Shown piece after piece: positions 8,534-17,700 of a stretch of DNA of 64,000 bases. The translations under genes and the position numbers were made by a program. How positions within the stretch are numbered: the first letter of the stretch is position 1; each line of letters starts with the position of its first letter. The stretch is from Frigoribacterium endophyticum (GTDB lineage: Bacteria; Actinomycetota; Actinomycetes; Actinomycetales; Microbacteriaceae). Below the pieces are notes generated by a model, which saw only the letters and a list, made by a program, of their open reading frames with translations, ran no database searches and was not told the DNA's origin. The stretch lies in assembly GCF_011759585.1 (NCBI RefSeq), contig NZ_JAAOYV010000002.1:679510-743509 (forward strand). Direction: 5' to 3'.

Positions 8534-8775
8534 CCCTGGCGGACCGCCTCGCGGCGGCCGTCACGGCCCCACCAGACGAGGTCGGCGACGCCCTGGGCGA
8601 TCAGCGCCACGGCGACCACCATGACGATCACGGTGGCGCCGGGTGTCTCCCGGTCGCTCGCGAGGGTCAGCGCCTGCACGACCAGGCCGAGCAGCCCGAC
8701 CGCGATCTCGAGCGCGGGCGGCAGCACCGACCCCGTCTTGGTCAGGGTGAACCAGGGTCGGCGCAGCTCGCTCAT
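8530..8775 (-). CDS. Small membrane protein (paralogue of the 8852 gene)
   Basis: An 81-residue protein with two predicted membrane helices (about 20-40 and 48-67) and a C-terminal motif VADLVWWGRDGRREAV. Its divergent neighbour has the near-identical VADLVWWSRDDRRRVV, so the two are paralogues. The family is unknown to me. The start ATG at 8775 has TACGGT (8783-8788) 7 nt upstream. Its stop codon overlaps the FUSC stop in the shared palindrome CTAG, so the genes are convergent and touching. Confidence 0.8.
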   Translation of the reverse strand: MSELRRPWFTLTKTGSVLPPALEIAVGLLGLVVQALTLASDRETPGATVIVMVVAVALIAQGVADLVWWGRDGRREAVRQG

Positions 8776-8782
8776 GCCGACG

Positions 8783-8845
8783 ACCGTAGTCGACCCGACG
8801 GCGAGCAGGGCCCCGGAGGCGCGGGCCGGGTCGGCCCCGTAGCCT
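8783..8845. promoter_or_regulatory. Divergent leaderless promoters
   Basis: TACGGT (8783-8788, minus) is 7 nt before the ATG at 8775, and TAGCCT (8840-8845, plus) is 6 nt before the GTG at 8852. They serve the two paralogous membrane-protein genes. Confidence 0.6.
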
Positions 8846-8851
8846 GGCTGC

Positions 8852-9133
8852 GTGAGACGGAAGACTGTCGAGATCGACCCCGACGTGCCGAACTGGCTGC
8901 TGACGAAGCAGGGCGGCCTGGTGCGCCCCGTCGTCACGATCGTCTGTGCCCTGCTGGTCGCGGCGAGCATCGTCGCCGCCCTCGCCGTCGGCGGAGGGTC
9001 GGTGACGGTCGTCACGGTCGTCGTGCTGCTCGCCGTCGCCGGGGCCGTGGTGTGGGCGGTGGCCGACCTCGTGTGGTGGTCGCGCGACGACCGCCGCCGG
9101 GTCGTGAAGCTGCCCCGGGGTCCGCGCGCCTGA
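8852..9133 (+). CDS. Small membrane protein (paralogue of the 8530 gene)
   Basis: A 93-residue protein with two predicted membrane helices (about 26-46 and 52-72) and the C-terminal motif VADLVWWSRDDRRRVV shared with its divergent neighbour. The N-terminal EIDPDVPNWLLTKQGGLVRP is polar. GTG start at 8852, 6 nt after TAGCCT. Function unknown; the pair looks like an inverted duplication that has diverged. A run of GGCTC repeats starts 18 bp after its stop. Confidence 0.78.
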   Translation: MRRKTVEIDPDVPNWLLTKQGGLVRPVVTIVCALLVAASIVAALAVGGGSVTVVTVVVLLAVAGAVVWAVADLVWWSRDDRRRVVKLPRGPRA

Positions 9134-9150
9134 TCGACCCGGGCCGGCGC

Positions 9151-9190
9151 GGCTCAGCTCGGCTCGGCTCGGCTCGGCTCGGCTCGGCTC
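9151..9190. repeat. GGCTC tandem repeat (8 units)
   Basis: Eight 5-bp units, seven GGCTC and one AGCTC, beginning 18 bp after the stop codon at 9133. Confidence 0.9.
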
Positions 9191-9240
9191 GGGCGAGGGC
9201 GCTCGACCGGGCCCGCCGTGGGGCGGTCCGGCATCGCTGA

Positions 9241-9310
9241 TCCACTCCGGAGTGGAGGAGCACCATGTCACCGGCACGACTCGCGTCCGGCTGTTCCACT
9301 CCGGAGTGGA
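9241..9310. repeat. Twin palindromes TCCACTCCGGAGTGGA
   Basis: The 16-bp perfect palindrome TCCACTCCGGAGTGGA occurs at 9241-9256 and 9295-9310. Both copies continue GGAGC, so 21 bases are identical, 54 bp apart. Candidate operator pair for the ole cluster, or a repeat element. Confidence 0.85.
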
Positions 9311-9620
9311 GGAGCGTTCTCGGCGACCACTCCTGCTCCGCCCGACGGCCGAGCGCCGGAGCGCAGACGTCGGCAGGGCCCGCGGGACGCACCGTCGCGG
9401 TCGGCAGACCCACGCCTCCCGTGCCCCGTCCATGCCCTGATCGGCATGTCTGTGCCCCGGCAACCTGGCAACCGCCCAGCGACGACAGCCGTAAAGTAGG
9501 CGGGATGCACCCTCGCCGTGCACCCGACGCCCCGGCCCCCGACAGCCCCTCGCTCGCTCGTGCCCGGACGACGGTCGGACGAGACGCGCGCGGTCGCGAC
9601 ACAGAACCAGCAACGAGCCG

Positions 9621-9695
9621 ACCCAGCACGACCCAGCACGACCCAGACACAGCACGCCCAGACACAGCACGCCCAGACACAGCCAGCCCAGGCAC
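9621..9695. repeat. Tandem repeats just upstream of oleA
   Basis: ACCCAGCACG twice (9621-9640), then CCCAGACACAGCACG (9642-9656 and 9657-9671) and a third diverged copy (9672-9686). They end about 20 bp before the oleA ribosome site. Confidence 0.85.
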
Positions 9696-9714
9696 AACTC
9701 GACAGGGAGCCCCG

Positions 9715-10752
9715 TTGACCGGAGACGCCACGAGCGGCAACGCCACGACCCGCCACAGCAACGTCGCCCTGCTCGCCGTCACGAGCACCATGGCCGACCG
9801 GGTCACGACCTCCGCGAGCATCGACGAGAAGCTCCGCCCGGTGCTGAAGCGCCTGAAGCTGCCCACCGGCCTGCTGCAGCGCGTCGCCGGCGTGCACGAG
9901 CGCCGCAACTGGGGCGCCGACCAGAGCTTCGACGACGCCGCCGTCGACGCGGGCAAGCGCGCCATGGCCGAGGCGGGCATCCGGCCCGACCAGGTGGGCC
10001 TCCTGATCAACACCTCCGTCACGCGGCCGCACCTCGAGCCCTCCGTCGCCGTGCGCCTGCACCACGGGCTCGGCCTGCCGTCGTCGGCCACCAACTTCGA
10101 CATCGCGAACGCCTGCCTCGGCTTCGTGAACGGCATGACCCTCGCCGCGCAGCTGATCGACGCCGGCCAGATCGAGTACGCCGTGATCATCGACGGCGAG
10201 GACGCCGACGACGTCCAGGTCAACACGATCGAGCGCCTGCTCACCAAGGGCTACGGGCGCGACGACTTCATGAGCGAGTTCGCGAGCCTCACGCTGGGCT
10301 CCGGCGCCGCGGCCGCCGTGCTCGGCCGGGCCGACCGTCACCCCGAGGGCCACCGCATCGTCGGCGGCGTCACGCGCGCCGCGACCGAGAACTACGACCT
10401 CTGCGTCGGCAGCGTCGACGGCATGTTCACCGACGCGAAGGCCCTGCTCAAGCGCGGCATGGAGCTCGTCGTCAGCGCCTGGCGCGAGGCGAAGCGCGAC
10501 TGGGAGTGGCAGGGCATGGACCGCTACATCATGCACCAGGTCAGCGACGTGCACACGGGCGCCTTCGTGAAGGCCGCGGGCATCGACCGCGGGCGCGTCC
10601 CGCTCACGTACCCGACCCTCGGCAACGTGGGCCCCGCCTCCATCCCCATCACCCTCGTCGAGGAGTCCAAGACCCTCTCGAAGGGCGACCGTGTGCTGCT
10701 GATGGGCGTGGGCTCGGGCATCAACACGGCGATGATGGAACTCGCCTGGTGA
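9715..10752 (+). CDS. oleA: OleA, acyl-CoA head-to-head Claisen condensation enzyme
   Basis: Thiolase-fold enzyme that joins two fatty acyl-CoA molecules into a 2-alkyl-3-ketoacid, the first step of long-chain olefin synthesis. The 345-residue protein has the active-site Cys134 in NACLGF, a His in MHQVSD (274), Asn304 in GNVGPAS, and Glu109 in HLEPS, which may match the extra catalytic Glu of OleA. The family resembles FabH; identification as OleA rests on the oleBC and oleD genes that follow. TTG at 9715 is chosen because GGGAG lies six bases upstream; an in-frame ATG at 9505 lacks one. Its stop overlaps the oleBC start (GTGA). Confidence 0.93.
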   Translation: MTGDATSGNATTRHSNVALLAVTSTMADRVTTSASIDEKLRPVLKRLKLPTGLLQRVAGVHERRNWGADQSFDDAAVDAGKRAMAEAGIRPDQVGLLINTSVTRPHLEPSVAVRLHHGLGLPSSATNFDIANACLGFVNGMTLAAQLIDAGQIEYAVIIDGEDADDVQVNTIERLLTKGYGRDDFMSEFASLTLGSGAAAAVLGRADRHPEGHRIVGGVTRAATENYDLCVGSVDGMFTDAKALLKRGMELVVSAWREAKRDWEWQGMDRYIMHQVSDVHTGAFVKAAGIDRGRVPLTYPTLGNVGPASIPITLVEESKTLSKGDRVLLMGVGSGINTAMMELAW

Positions 10753-13550
10753 GTCGCCTCCCCCGCGCCGCCCGGGCGACGTCGCCCGCGACGCTGCCGC
10801 CCGCGGGGCTCGACGGGCTCGACCCGGCGTGGTCCCGTCTCGTGACCGTGCCCGCGGGAACCGCAGGCCCCGCAGGCCCCGCAGGCCCCGCAGGACCCGC
10901 GGGCGGGCACGGTGCCGGAGGCGCGGAGCCGGTCGACCGCACCTGGCACCTCCTCGACACGGCGGGCTCGCTCGAGGCGCTCGGCGTCGAGCCCGTGGGC
11001 ACCGTGCTCTGCGTGCACGGCAACCCGACCTGGTCGTACCTCTGGCGCCGGCTCGCCGCCCGCACCCTCGCGACCGCCGCCGCCGGCGGCCCCGCCTGGC
11101 GCGTCGTCGCCGTCGACCAGCTCGACATGGGCTTCTCCGAGCGCACCGGGGTCGAGCGCGGGCTGCCGCAGCGCGTCGCCGACCTCTCGTCGCTCACCGA
11201 GCACCTCGGCCTCGCCGGGCCCGTCGTCACGCTCGGGCACGACTGGGGCGGCGTCGTCTCGATGGGCTGGGCCGTCGACCACCCCGAGCTGCTCTCGGGC
11301 CTGGTGCTGCTCAACACGGCGATCCACCAGCCCGCCGACGAGCCGATCCCGGCTCCGCTGCGGCTGACGCTCGCCCGGGGCGTGCTGGGGCGGGCGACCG
11401 TCGCCACGACCGGGTTCCTCGACGTGACGCTGGCGATCGCGCACCCGCGCCTCCCCCCGGAGGTCGCCGCGGGCTACCGCGCGCCCTACCGCGGCGCCGA
11501 GCGGCGCGGCGGGATCGGCGGCTTCGTCGCCGACATCCCCGTCGACCAGCGCCACCCGAGCCGGCCCGAGCTCGACCGCGTCGCCGACGCCCTGACCCGC
11601 CTCGACGTGCCCGCGCTGATGCTCTGGGGCCCGCGCGACCCGATCTTCAGCGACCGCTACCTCGACGACCTCGTCGACCGCCTCCCGCACGCCGACGTGC
11701 ACCGCTTCGAGGGCGCCGGGCACCTCGTCGCCGAGGACGTCGACTACGCCTCCGCCGTCGAGACCTGGCTCGGCGACCGCGTCGCGGCCGCCGTGCCCTC
11801 GGCCGCCACTGCCGCCGCGGCAAGCGACGCGCAGGAGGCGCCGCCCGCCGCGCAGGACCGACCGCTCTGGCACCACCTCGACACGCTCGCCGAGAGCGAC
11901 GACACCGCCCTGATCGAGATGGTGCCGCACGGCGCGGCCCGCGCCTCCGGCCCCCGACGGGTCAGCTGGCGGCTCCTGAGCCGCCGCGTGACCGAGATCG
12001 CCCTCGGGCTGCGCAAGCACGGCGTCCGCCCCGGCGACCGCGTGTCGCTGCTGGTGCAGCCCGGCGCCGACCTCACCGCCGTGCTCTACGCCTGCGTGCG
12101 CCTCGGCGCGGTGGTCGTCGTCGCCGACGCGGGCCTCGGCGTGCAGGGGCTGACGCGGGCCGTCCGCGGCTCGTGGCCCGACCACGTCATCGGCCAGCTG
12201 CCCGGCCTCACCGCGGCGCGCGCGCTCGGCTGGCCCGGCCGGGTGGTCTCGACCCAGCGGCTGTCGCCGGTGGCCGCGGCCGCCCTCGGCGTCGAGACGT
12301 CGCTGCCCGAGATCGCCGCGCTGGGCCGTCGGGCCGGGCGGGCCCTCGCCTCGCTGCCCGACGCGCCCGCCGGCGACGCCCCGGCGGCGATCCTCTTCAC
12401 CTCGGGCTCCACCGGCCCGGCGAAGGGCGTCGTCTACACGCACGGCCAGCTGACCGCGCTGCGCGACGCCCTCGCCGACCAGTACGGCGTCGGCCCCGGC
12501 ACGGGCCTCGTCGCCGGCTTCGCCCCGTTCGCGCTGCTCGGCCCGGCGCTCGGGGCGACGAGCGTGACCCCCGACATGGACGTCACCTCGCCGCGCACCC
12601 TGACGGCCCGCGCCGTCGCCGCGGCGGCGGCCGCGGTCGACGCCACCGTCGTCTTCCTCTCCCCCGCCGCCCTGACGAACGTCGTCGCGACGGCCGACGA
12701 GCTCGACGCCCGCGACCGCGCCGCCCTGGCCGGGGTCGAGACCTTCCTGTCGGCGGGGGCGCCCGTCTCCGAGCGCCTCCTCGCGGCCGCCGGTGAGCTC
12801 ATGCCCGGGGCGACGCCGCACACGCCGTACGGCATGACCGAGGGCCTGCTGATGACCGACGTCACGCTCGACGGCGTGCGCGCGGCCGCGGCCGACCCCG
12901 CCGCGAACGGGGTGTGCGTCGGCGTGCCGGCAGCGACCACCCGCGTGCTGCTCGCTCCCCTCGACGGGCGGGGGCGCGCCTCCGACACGGCCTCCGACGC
13001 CCCCGGCGTCACGGGCGAGATCGTCGTCTCGGCGCCGCACCTCAAGCGCGGCTACGACCGCCTCTGGCTGACCGACCGCGCGAGCGTGCGCGGCGTGCCC
13101 GGGGCCGCCGAGGGCGCGCCCGAGCGCTGGCACCGCACCGGCGACGTCGGGCACCTCGACGACCGGGGCCGCCTCTGGGTCGAGGGCCGGCTGCCGCACG
13201 TGCTCACCACCGCGTCGGGGCCGCTGACCCCCGTCGCCGCGGAGCAGGCGGTGGAGGCGCTGGCCGACGTCGGCCGCGCCGCCGTCGTGGGCGTGGGGCC
13301 CGCGGGCACGCAGCAGGTCGTCGTGGTCGTCGAGACCGCCGCCCGGTCGCGCCGCCCGGGGCTGGCCGCCGCGCCGCTCGCCGCCGCCGTGCGGGAGGCC
13401 GTGCACGCGGCCGTCGGGCACCGCGTCGCGGCCGTGCTGGTCGTCCCCGACCTGCCGACCGACGTGCGCCACAACAGCAAGATCGACCGCGCCCGGCTCG
13501 CGGCCTGGGCCGGCTCGGTGCTCTCGGGCGGGCGGATGGTGCGCCCGTGA
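10749..13550 (+). CDS. oleBC: OleBC fusion: beta-lactone decarboxylase / beta-lactone synthetase
   Basis: A 933-residue two-domain enzyme. The N-terminal alpha/beta-hydrolase (about 55-345) resembles haloalkane dehalogenases, with HGNPTWS (90-96) and nucleophile Asp165 in GHDWGG; OleB decarboxylates a beta-lactone to a cis-olefin. After a short Ala-rich linker, the C-terminal AMP-forming ligase-like part (about 375-933), with TSGSTGPAKG (551-560), YGMTEG and a C-terminal NSKIDRARL lysine, is OleC, which closes beta-hydroxy acids to beta-lactones. Such OleBC fusions are known in actinobacteria. Residues about 37-56 are a collagen-like Gly-Pro-Ala repeat. The GTG start overlaps the oleA stop. 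Confidence 0.94.
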   Translation: MSRLPRAARATSPATLPPAGLDGLDPAWSRLVTVPAGTAGPAGPAGPAGPAGGHGAGGAEPVDRTWHLLDTAGSLEALGVEPVGTVLCVHGNPTWSYLWRRLAARTLATAAAGGPAWRVVAVDQLDMGFSERTGVERGLPQRVADLSSLTEHLGLAGPVVTLGHDWGGVVSMGWAVDHPELLSGLVLLNTAIHQPADEPIPAPLRLTLARGVLGRATVATTGFLDVTLAIAHPRLPPEVAAGYRAPYRGAERRGGIGGFVADIPVDQRHPSRPELDRVADALTRLDVPALMLWGPRDPIFSDRYLDDLVDRLPHADVHRFEGAGHLVAEDVDYASAVETWLGDRVAAAVPSAATAAAASDAQEAPPAAQDRPLWHHLDTLAESDDTALIEMVPHGAARASGPRRVSWRLLSRRVTEIALGLRKHGVRPGDRVSLLVQPGADLTAVLYACVRLGAVVVVADAGLGVQGLTRAVRGSWPDHVIGQLPGLTAARALGWPGRVVSTQRLSPVAAAALGVETSLPEIAALGRRAGRALASLPDAPAGDAPAAILFTSGSTGPAKGVVYTHGQLTALRDALADQYGVGPGTGLVAGFAPFALLGPALGATSVTPDMDVTSPRTLTARAVAAAAAAVDATVVFLSPAALTNVVATADELDARDRAALAGVETFLSAGAPVSERLLAAAGELMPGATPHTPYGMTEGLLMTDVTLDGVRAAAADPAANGVCVGVPAATTRVLLAPLDGRGRASDTASDAPGVTGEIVVSAPHLKRGYDRLWLTDRASVRGVPGAAEGAPERWHRTGDVGHLDDRGRLWVEGRLPHVLTTASGPLTPVAAEQAVEALADVGRAAVVGVGPAGTQQVVVVVETAARSRRPGLAAAPLAAAVREAVHAAVGHRVAAVLVVPDLPTDVRHNSKIDRARLAAWAGSVLSGGRMVRP

Positions 13551-13675
13551 GGCCGACGGCGGCGGGCTCGCCCGACGGTGCACGGGCGGGTTCGACCGTC
13601 CCGGGCGTCGACGCACGACCGCCCGAGTCGCACACGCCCGCCGTCGCGGCCGCCCGTGCGGGGGCAACGCCGTGA
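13547..13675 (+). CDS. Possible 42-codon linking peptide between oleBC and oleD
   Basis: A short frame whose GTG (13547) overlaps the oleBC stop as GTGA and whose TGA (13673) overlaps the oleD GTG (13672), again as GTGA. The product (starting VRPTAAGSPDGARAG, Ala/Pro/Gly-rich) resembles nothing I know. It may exist only to carry ribosomes across the 121-bp gap and couple translation of oleD. It could equally be chance in GC-rich DNA. Confidence 0.3.
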   Translation: MRPTAAGSPDGARAGSTVPGVDARPPESHTPAVAAARAGATP

Positions 13676-14655
13676 GGGTGCTCGTCACCGGCGCGAGCGG
13701 CCTGCTCGGCGGCGCCGTCGCGCGGGCCGTGGCCGCCGCCGGGCACGAGGTGACCACGTTCCAGCGTCGGCCCTCGGGCGTGCCGGGCGCTCGTGACGTC
13801 GCCGGGTCGATGACCGACCCGGCTGCCGTCGCCGCCGCGGTCGAGGGGCAGGAGGCGGTGGTGCACCTGGCCGCGAAGGTCTCGCTGGCGGGCGCCCCCG
13901 CCGAGTTCGAGGCCGTCAACGTGCACGGCACGAGGTCGCTGGTGGAGGCGATGCGCGCCTCCCGCGTGCCCCGCCTCGTGTTCGTGTCGTCGCCGTCGGT
14001 CGCGCACGGCGGAGCCTCGATCGTCGGCGACGACGCGGAGCCCGCCTCGCCCGAGCACGCCCGCGGCCACTACGCCCGCACCAAGGCCGCCGCCGAGCGG
14101 CTCGCCCTCGCCGCCGCCGGCCCCGACCTGCGCGTCGTCGCCGTGCGCCCGCACCTCGTCTGGGGCCCCGGCGACACGCAGCTCGTCGAGCGCATCGTCG
14201 ACCGCGCCCGCTCGGGCCGCCTGCCGCTGCTCGACCACGGCGCGGCGCTGATCGACTCGACCTACGTCGACAACGCCGCCTCGGGCATCGCCGCCGCGCT
14301 CGAGCGCGTCGACGCCGTGTCGGGCGGCGCGTACGTGCTGACGAACGGCGAGCCGCGCACGGTCGCCGACCTGATGGGCGGCATCTGCGCCGCGGCCGGG
14401 GTGCCGGCACCGCGCCTCCGCGTCCCGGCCGGGGTGGCCCGGGCCGCAGGGTCGCTGGTCGAGCGCGCCTGGGCCGTGCGCCCGGGCAACGACGAGCCGC
14501 CGATGACGAGGTTCCTCGCCGAGCAGCTGTCGACCGCGCACTGGTTCGACCAGCGCCGCACGCAGCACGACCTGCGCTGGGCGCCGGCCGTCGACCTCGA
14601 CGAGGGCCTGCGCCGTCTCGCGTCCTGGTACGCCGCGGGCTCGCCCGCCGTCTGA
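13672..14655 (+). CDS. oleD: OleD, NAD(P)H-dependent 2-alkyl-3-ketoacid reductase
   Basis: A 327-residue extended short-chain dehydrogenase that reduces the OleA product to a 2-alkyl-3-hydroxyacid, the substrate of OleC. The Rossmann motif GASGLLG is at residues 7-13, and the catalytic set is Ser (FVSSPSV, about 106) with Tyr134 and Lys138 in HYARTK. HLAAKV and RPHLVWGPGD are typical of the 3-beta-HSD/epimerase branch. GTG start at 13672 with GGGGG upstream. It is the last gene of the ole transcript; a hairpin follows 50 bp past the stop. Confidence 0.92.
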   Translation: MRVLVTGASGLLGGAVARAVAAAGHEVTTFQRRPSGVPGARDVAGSMTDPAAVAAAVEGQEAVVHLAAKVSLAGAPAEFEAVNVHGTRSLVEAMRASRVPRLVFVSSPSVAHGGASIVGDDAEPASPEHARGHYARTKAAAERLALAAAGPDLRVVAVRPHLVWGPGDTQLVERIVDRARSGRLPLLDHGAALIDSTYVDNAASGIAAALERVDAVSGGAYVLTNGEPRTVADLMGGICAAAGVPAPRLRVPAGVARAAGSLVERAWAVRPGNDEPPMTRFLAEQLSTAHWFDQRRTQHDLRWAPAVDLDEGLRRLASWYAAGSPAV

Positions 14656-14664
14656 CGGGGCGAC

Positions 14665-14694
14665 GCGGTGCGGTGCGGTGCGGTGCGGTGCGGT
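14665..14694. repeat. GCGGT tandem repeat (6 units)
   Basis: Six perfect 5-bp units beginning 9 bp after the oleD stop. Confidence 0.92.
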
Positions 14695-14708
14695 GCGCCG
14701 AGTACGAA

Positions 14709-14765
14709 CGAGGTGCCCCGATCGGGGCCCTGAGCAGCGCCCGGGGCCCAGATCGGGGCACCTCG
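14709..14765. terminator. Bidirectional terminator between oleD and putA
   Basis: CGAGGTGCCCCGATC (14709-14723) is perfectly inverted at 14751-14765 (15-bp arms), with further GC pairing inside. It separates the convergent oleD and putA genes. Confidence 0.85.
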
Positions 14766-14772
14766 CTGCGAG

Positions 14773-17700
14773 CTAGATCACGCCCTCGCTCCACGCGTCG
14801 GGGTTGCCGAAGCGGTGCGCCGTGATCGACACGGCCTGCTCGCGGAGGAACGGCAGCAGCTCGAGCCGGCCCGACGGCGTCACCGGGGCCGCGAACACCG
14901 CGACGGCGGGGTCGCCGCCGAGCGCGGAGGCGAGCTCCGAGGCGGCCGGCACCGAGGAGGCACCTCCCGCGTCGCGCACCCCGGTCACCAGCCGCACGCG
15001 CTCGGTCTGCACCGCACCCGCGCGCACCCGGTCGTGCCAGGTCGCGTCGTCCTCGACGACGAGCGAGCCGGCCGCGAGGCCGAGGGCCGGGGCGAGCCCG
15101 GCGGGCAGGCCGATCGACGTCGACACGGTGAGCGGAGCCCCGGCACGCAGCCCGGCGAGCAGCACCCGCACGGCGTCGGCGGGCGAGGCCCCCTCGGCGA
15201 CGCGCACGGTCACCGGCAGGGCGCGGTAGCGCAGCAGGTCGCGCTCGAGGCCCAGGGCGCTGACGTCGCGGGCGACGCCGAACTCGTCGGCCCAGTGCTG
15301 CTCGTCGGAGGCGGCGGCCGCGGCCACCGCCGCCCGCTGCGCGGGGTCGGCGAGCAGGGGCGCCGCGGCCGAGAGGGCGGCGGAGACGGCCTGGCCGGGC
15401 CGCGCCTCCTGGGGGCCGGTGAGCTCGCCGGGCGTCCACGACCCGAGGTGCACGAGGTAGTTCGGCCCGCCGGCCTTGGCCCCGGCGCCGACCGACGACT
15501 TCTTCCAGCCGCCGAACGGCTGGCGGCGCACGATCGCCCCGGTGATGCCGCGGTTGACGTACAGGTTGCCGGCGTCGACCCGGTCGAGCCAGGTGCCGAG
15601 CTCGGCGGCGTCGAGGGTGTGCAGCCCGGCCGTGAGGCCGTAGTCGGTCGCGTTCTGCAGCTCGATCGCCTCGTCGAGGGTCTCGGCCGTCATCACGCCG
15701 AGCACGGGCCCGAAGTACTCGGTGAGGTGGAACTCGCTGCCCGGGCGGACGCCGGCGCGGATGCCGGGCGTCCAGAGCCGGCCCGAGTCGTCGAGCTGCC
15801 GCGGCTCGACGAGCCACGACTCCCCCGCGCCGAGCGTCGTGAGGCCGCCGAGCAGCTTCCCCGCGGCGGGCTCCACGATCGGGCCCATCTGCGTCGTGGG
15901 GTCGGTCGGGTAGCCGACGCGCATCGTCGAGGCCGCGTCGACGAGCTGACGGCGGAACCGCTCCGAACTGCCGACCGACCCGACGAGGATCACCAGGCTC
16001 GCCGCCGAGCACTTCTGCCCCGCGTGGCCGAAGGCCGACTTGATGACGTCGCCCGCGGCGAGGTCCAGGTCGGCGCTCGGCGTGACGATGACGGCGTTCT
16101 TGCCGCTGGTCTCCGCGAGCAGCGGGAGGTCGTCACGCCACGAGCGGAACAGGGCGGCGGTCTCGAAGGCCCCGGTCAGGACGACGCGGTCGACCGACGG
16201 GTGCGCGACGAGGTGCCGGCCGAGCTCGCCCTCCTCGACGTCGACGAGCCGCAGCACGTCGCGGGGCACGCCCGCCTCCCAGAGGGCCTCGACCATGACG
16301 GCGCCGCAGCGCTTCGCCTGGCCGGCCGGCTTGATGACGACGCTGCTGCCCGCGGCGAGCGCCGACAGCACCGAGCCGGCCGGGATCGCGACGGGGAAGT
16401 TCCACGGCGGGGTGACCACCGTGAGGCGCGCGGGCACGAACTCGGCGCCGTCGACCTCGTCGAGCTGCTCGGCGAGGTGGGCGTACCAGGTGGCGAAGTC
16501 GACGGCCTCGCTGACCTCGACGTCGCCCTCCGCGATCGTCTTGCCGGTCTCGCTCGCGGCGACCTCGATCAGGTCGGCGCGGTGGGCGCGCAGCGAGGCG
16601 GCCGCACGGCGCAGCACCTCGGCGCGGCCGCGGCCGCCGAGCGCGGCCCAGCCGGGCGCGGCGGCGACGGCGCCCGCGACGATCTCGTCCACCGTCGCGG
16701 CGTCCGTGACGCGGGCCTCCTCGATCGCGGCGGTGCCGAGCGTGCTGGTGCGGGCCCGGCCCAGGATCTCGCGGCCCCACGCCCGGTTCGCGGCGAGCGC
16801 CGGGTCGGTGTCGGGTTCGTTCTCGAAGGGGGCCGAGGCGCCGGCGACCGGCTCCGGGGAGGCGCCCCGCGCCTCCTCGAGGCGGCTCTGGACCCGGTGG
16901 GGCGCGGGCACGACGTCGTCGACCTCGGCGAGCGAGGCGAGGAACCGGCCCTCCTCCCGGGCGAACAGGGCCTCGTTCGAGGCGAGCTCGAAGACGGCCG
17001 ACATGAAGTTCTCGCTCGAGGCGTTCTCCTCCAGCCGACGGATCAGGTAGCTGATCGCGACGTCGAACTCGCGGGGGTGCACGACGGGCGTGTAGAGCAG
17101 CAGCCCGCCGACGTCGGCCTTGACGAGCTCGGCCTGGCCCTCGGCCATGCCGAGCAGCATCTCGAACTCGACGCGGTCGTGCACGCCGCGCGCCGTCGCG
17201 AGCAGGTGCGCGAAGGCGATGTCGAAGAGGTTGTGGCCGGCGACGCCGACCTTCACCGCGCGCGTGCGCTCGGGCGTGAGCGCCCAGGCCAGCACGCGCT
17301 TGTAGTTCGTGTCGCTCTGCTGCTTCGTGCCGTAGGTCGCGAGCGGCCACTCGTGCAGGGTCGCGTCGACGGTCTCCATCGCGAGGTTGGCGCCCTTCAC
17401 GACGCGCACCTTGATCGCGGCGCCGCCGGCGTCGACGCGGGCCGTGGCCCACTCGGTGAGGTGCTGCAGGGCGCCGAGCGCGTCGGGCAGGTAGGTCTGC
17501 AGCACGATGCCGGCCTCGAGCCCGCGCAGCCGCGGCTGGTCGAGGAGGCGCGTGAAGACCGCGATGGTCAGGTCGAGGTCGCGGTACTCCTCCATGTCGA
17601 GGTTGATGAACTTCGGCCGGGCGGAGCGGGCGGCGAGCTCGTAGAGCGGGGTGAGCTTCTCGACGACGCGCTCGACGGTCTCGTCGAAGGCCCACATCGA

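Larger units (their letters stand above)
9191..9714. other. Repeat-rich intergenic region upstream of oleA
   Basis: No conserved gene is visible. It holds twin palindromes (9241-9256, 9295-9310), a TAAAGT box near 9492 that may be the oleA -10, and 10- and 15-bp tandem repeats (9621-9695). A frame open from ATG 9505 runs into oleA; it would add a 70-residue Thr/Asp/Pro-rich N-terminus encoded by the repeats. Confidence 0.6.

Noticed and set aside
9601-9700. Repeats near oleA as a CRISPR array
   Set aside because: Units are 10-15 bp, directly adjacent, with no unique spacers and no cas genes.
10524-13931. A 1135-codon frame on the minus strand
   Set aside because: It is antisense to oleBC, with low-complexity Arg/Gly/Ala composition and no motif.
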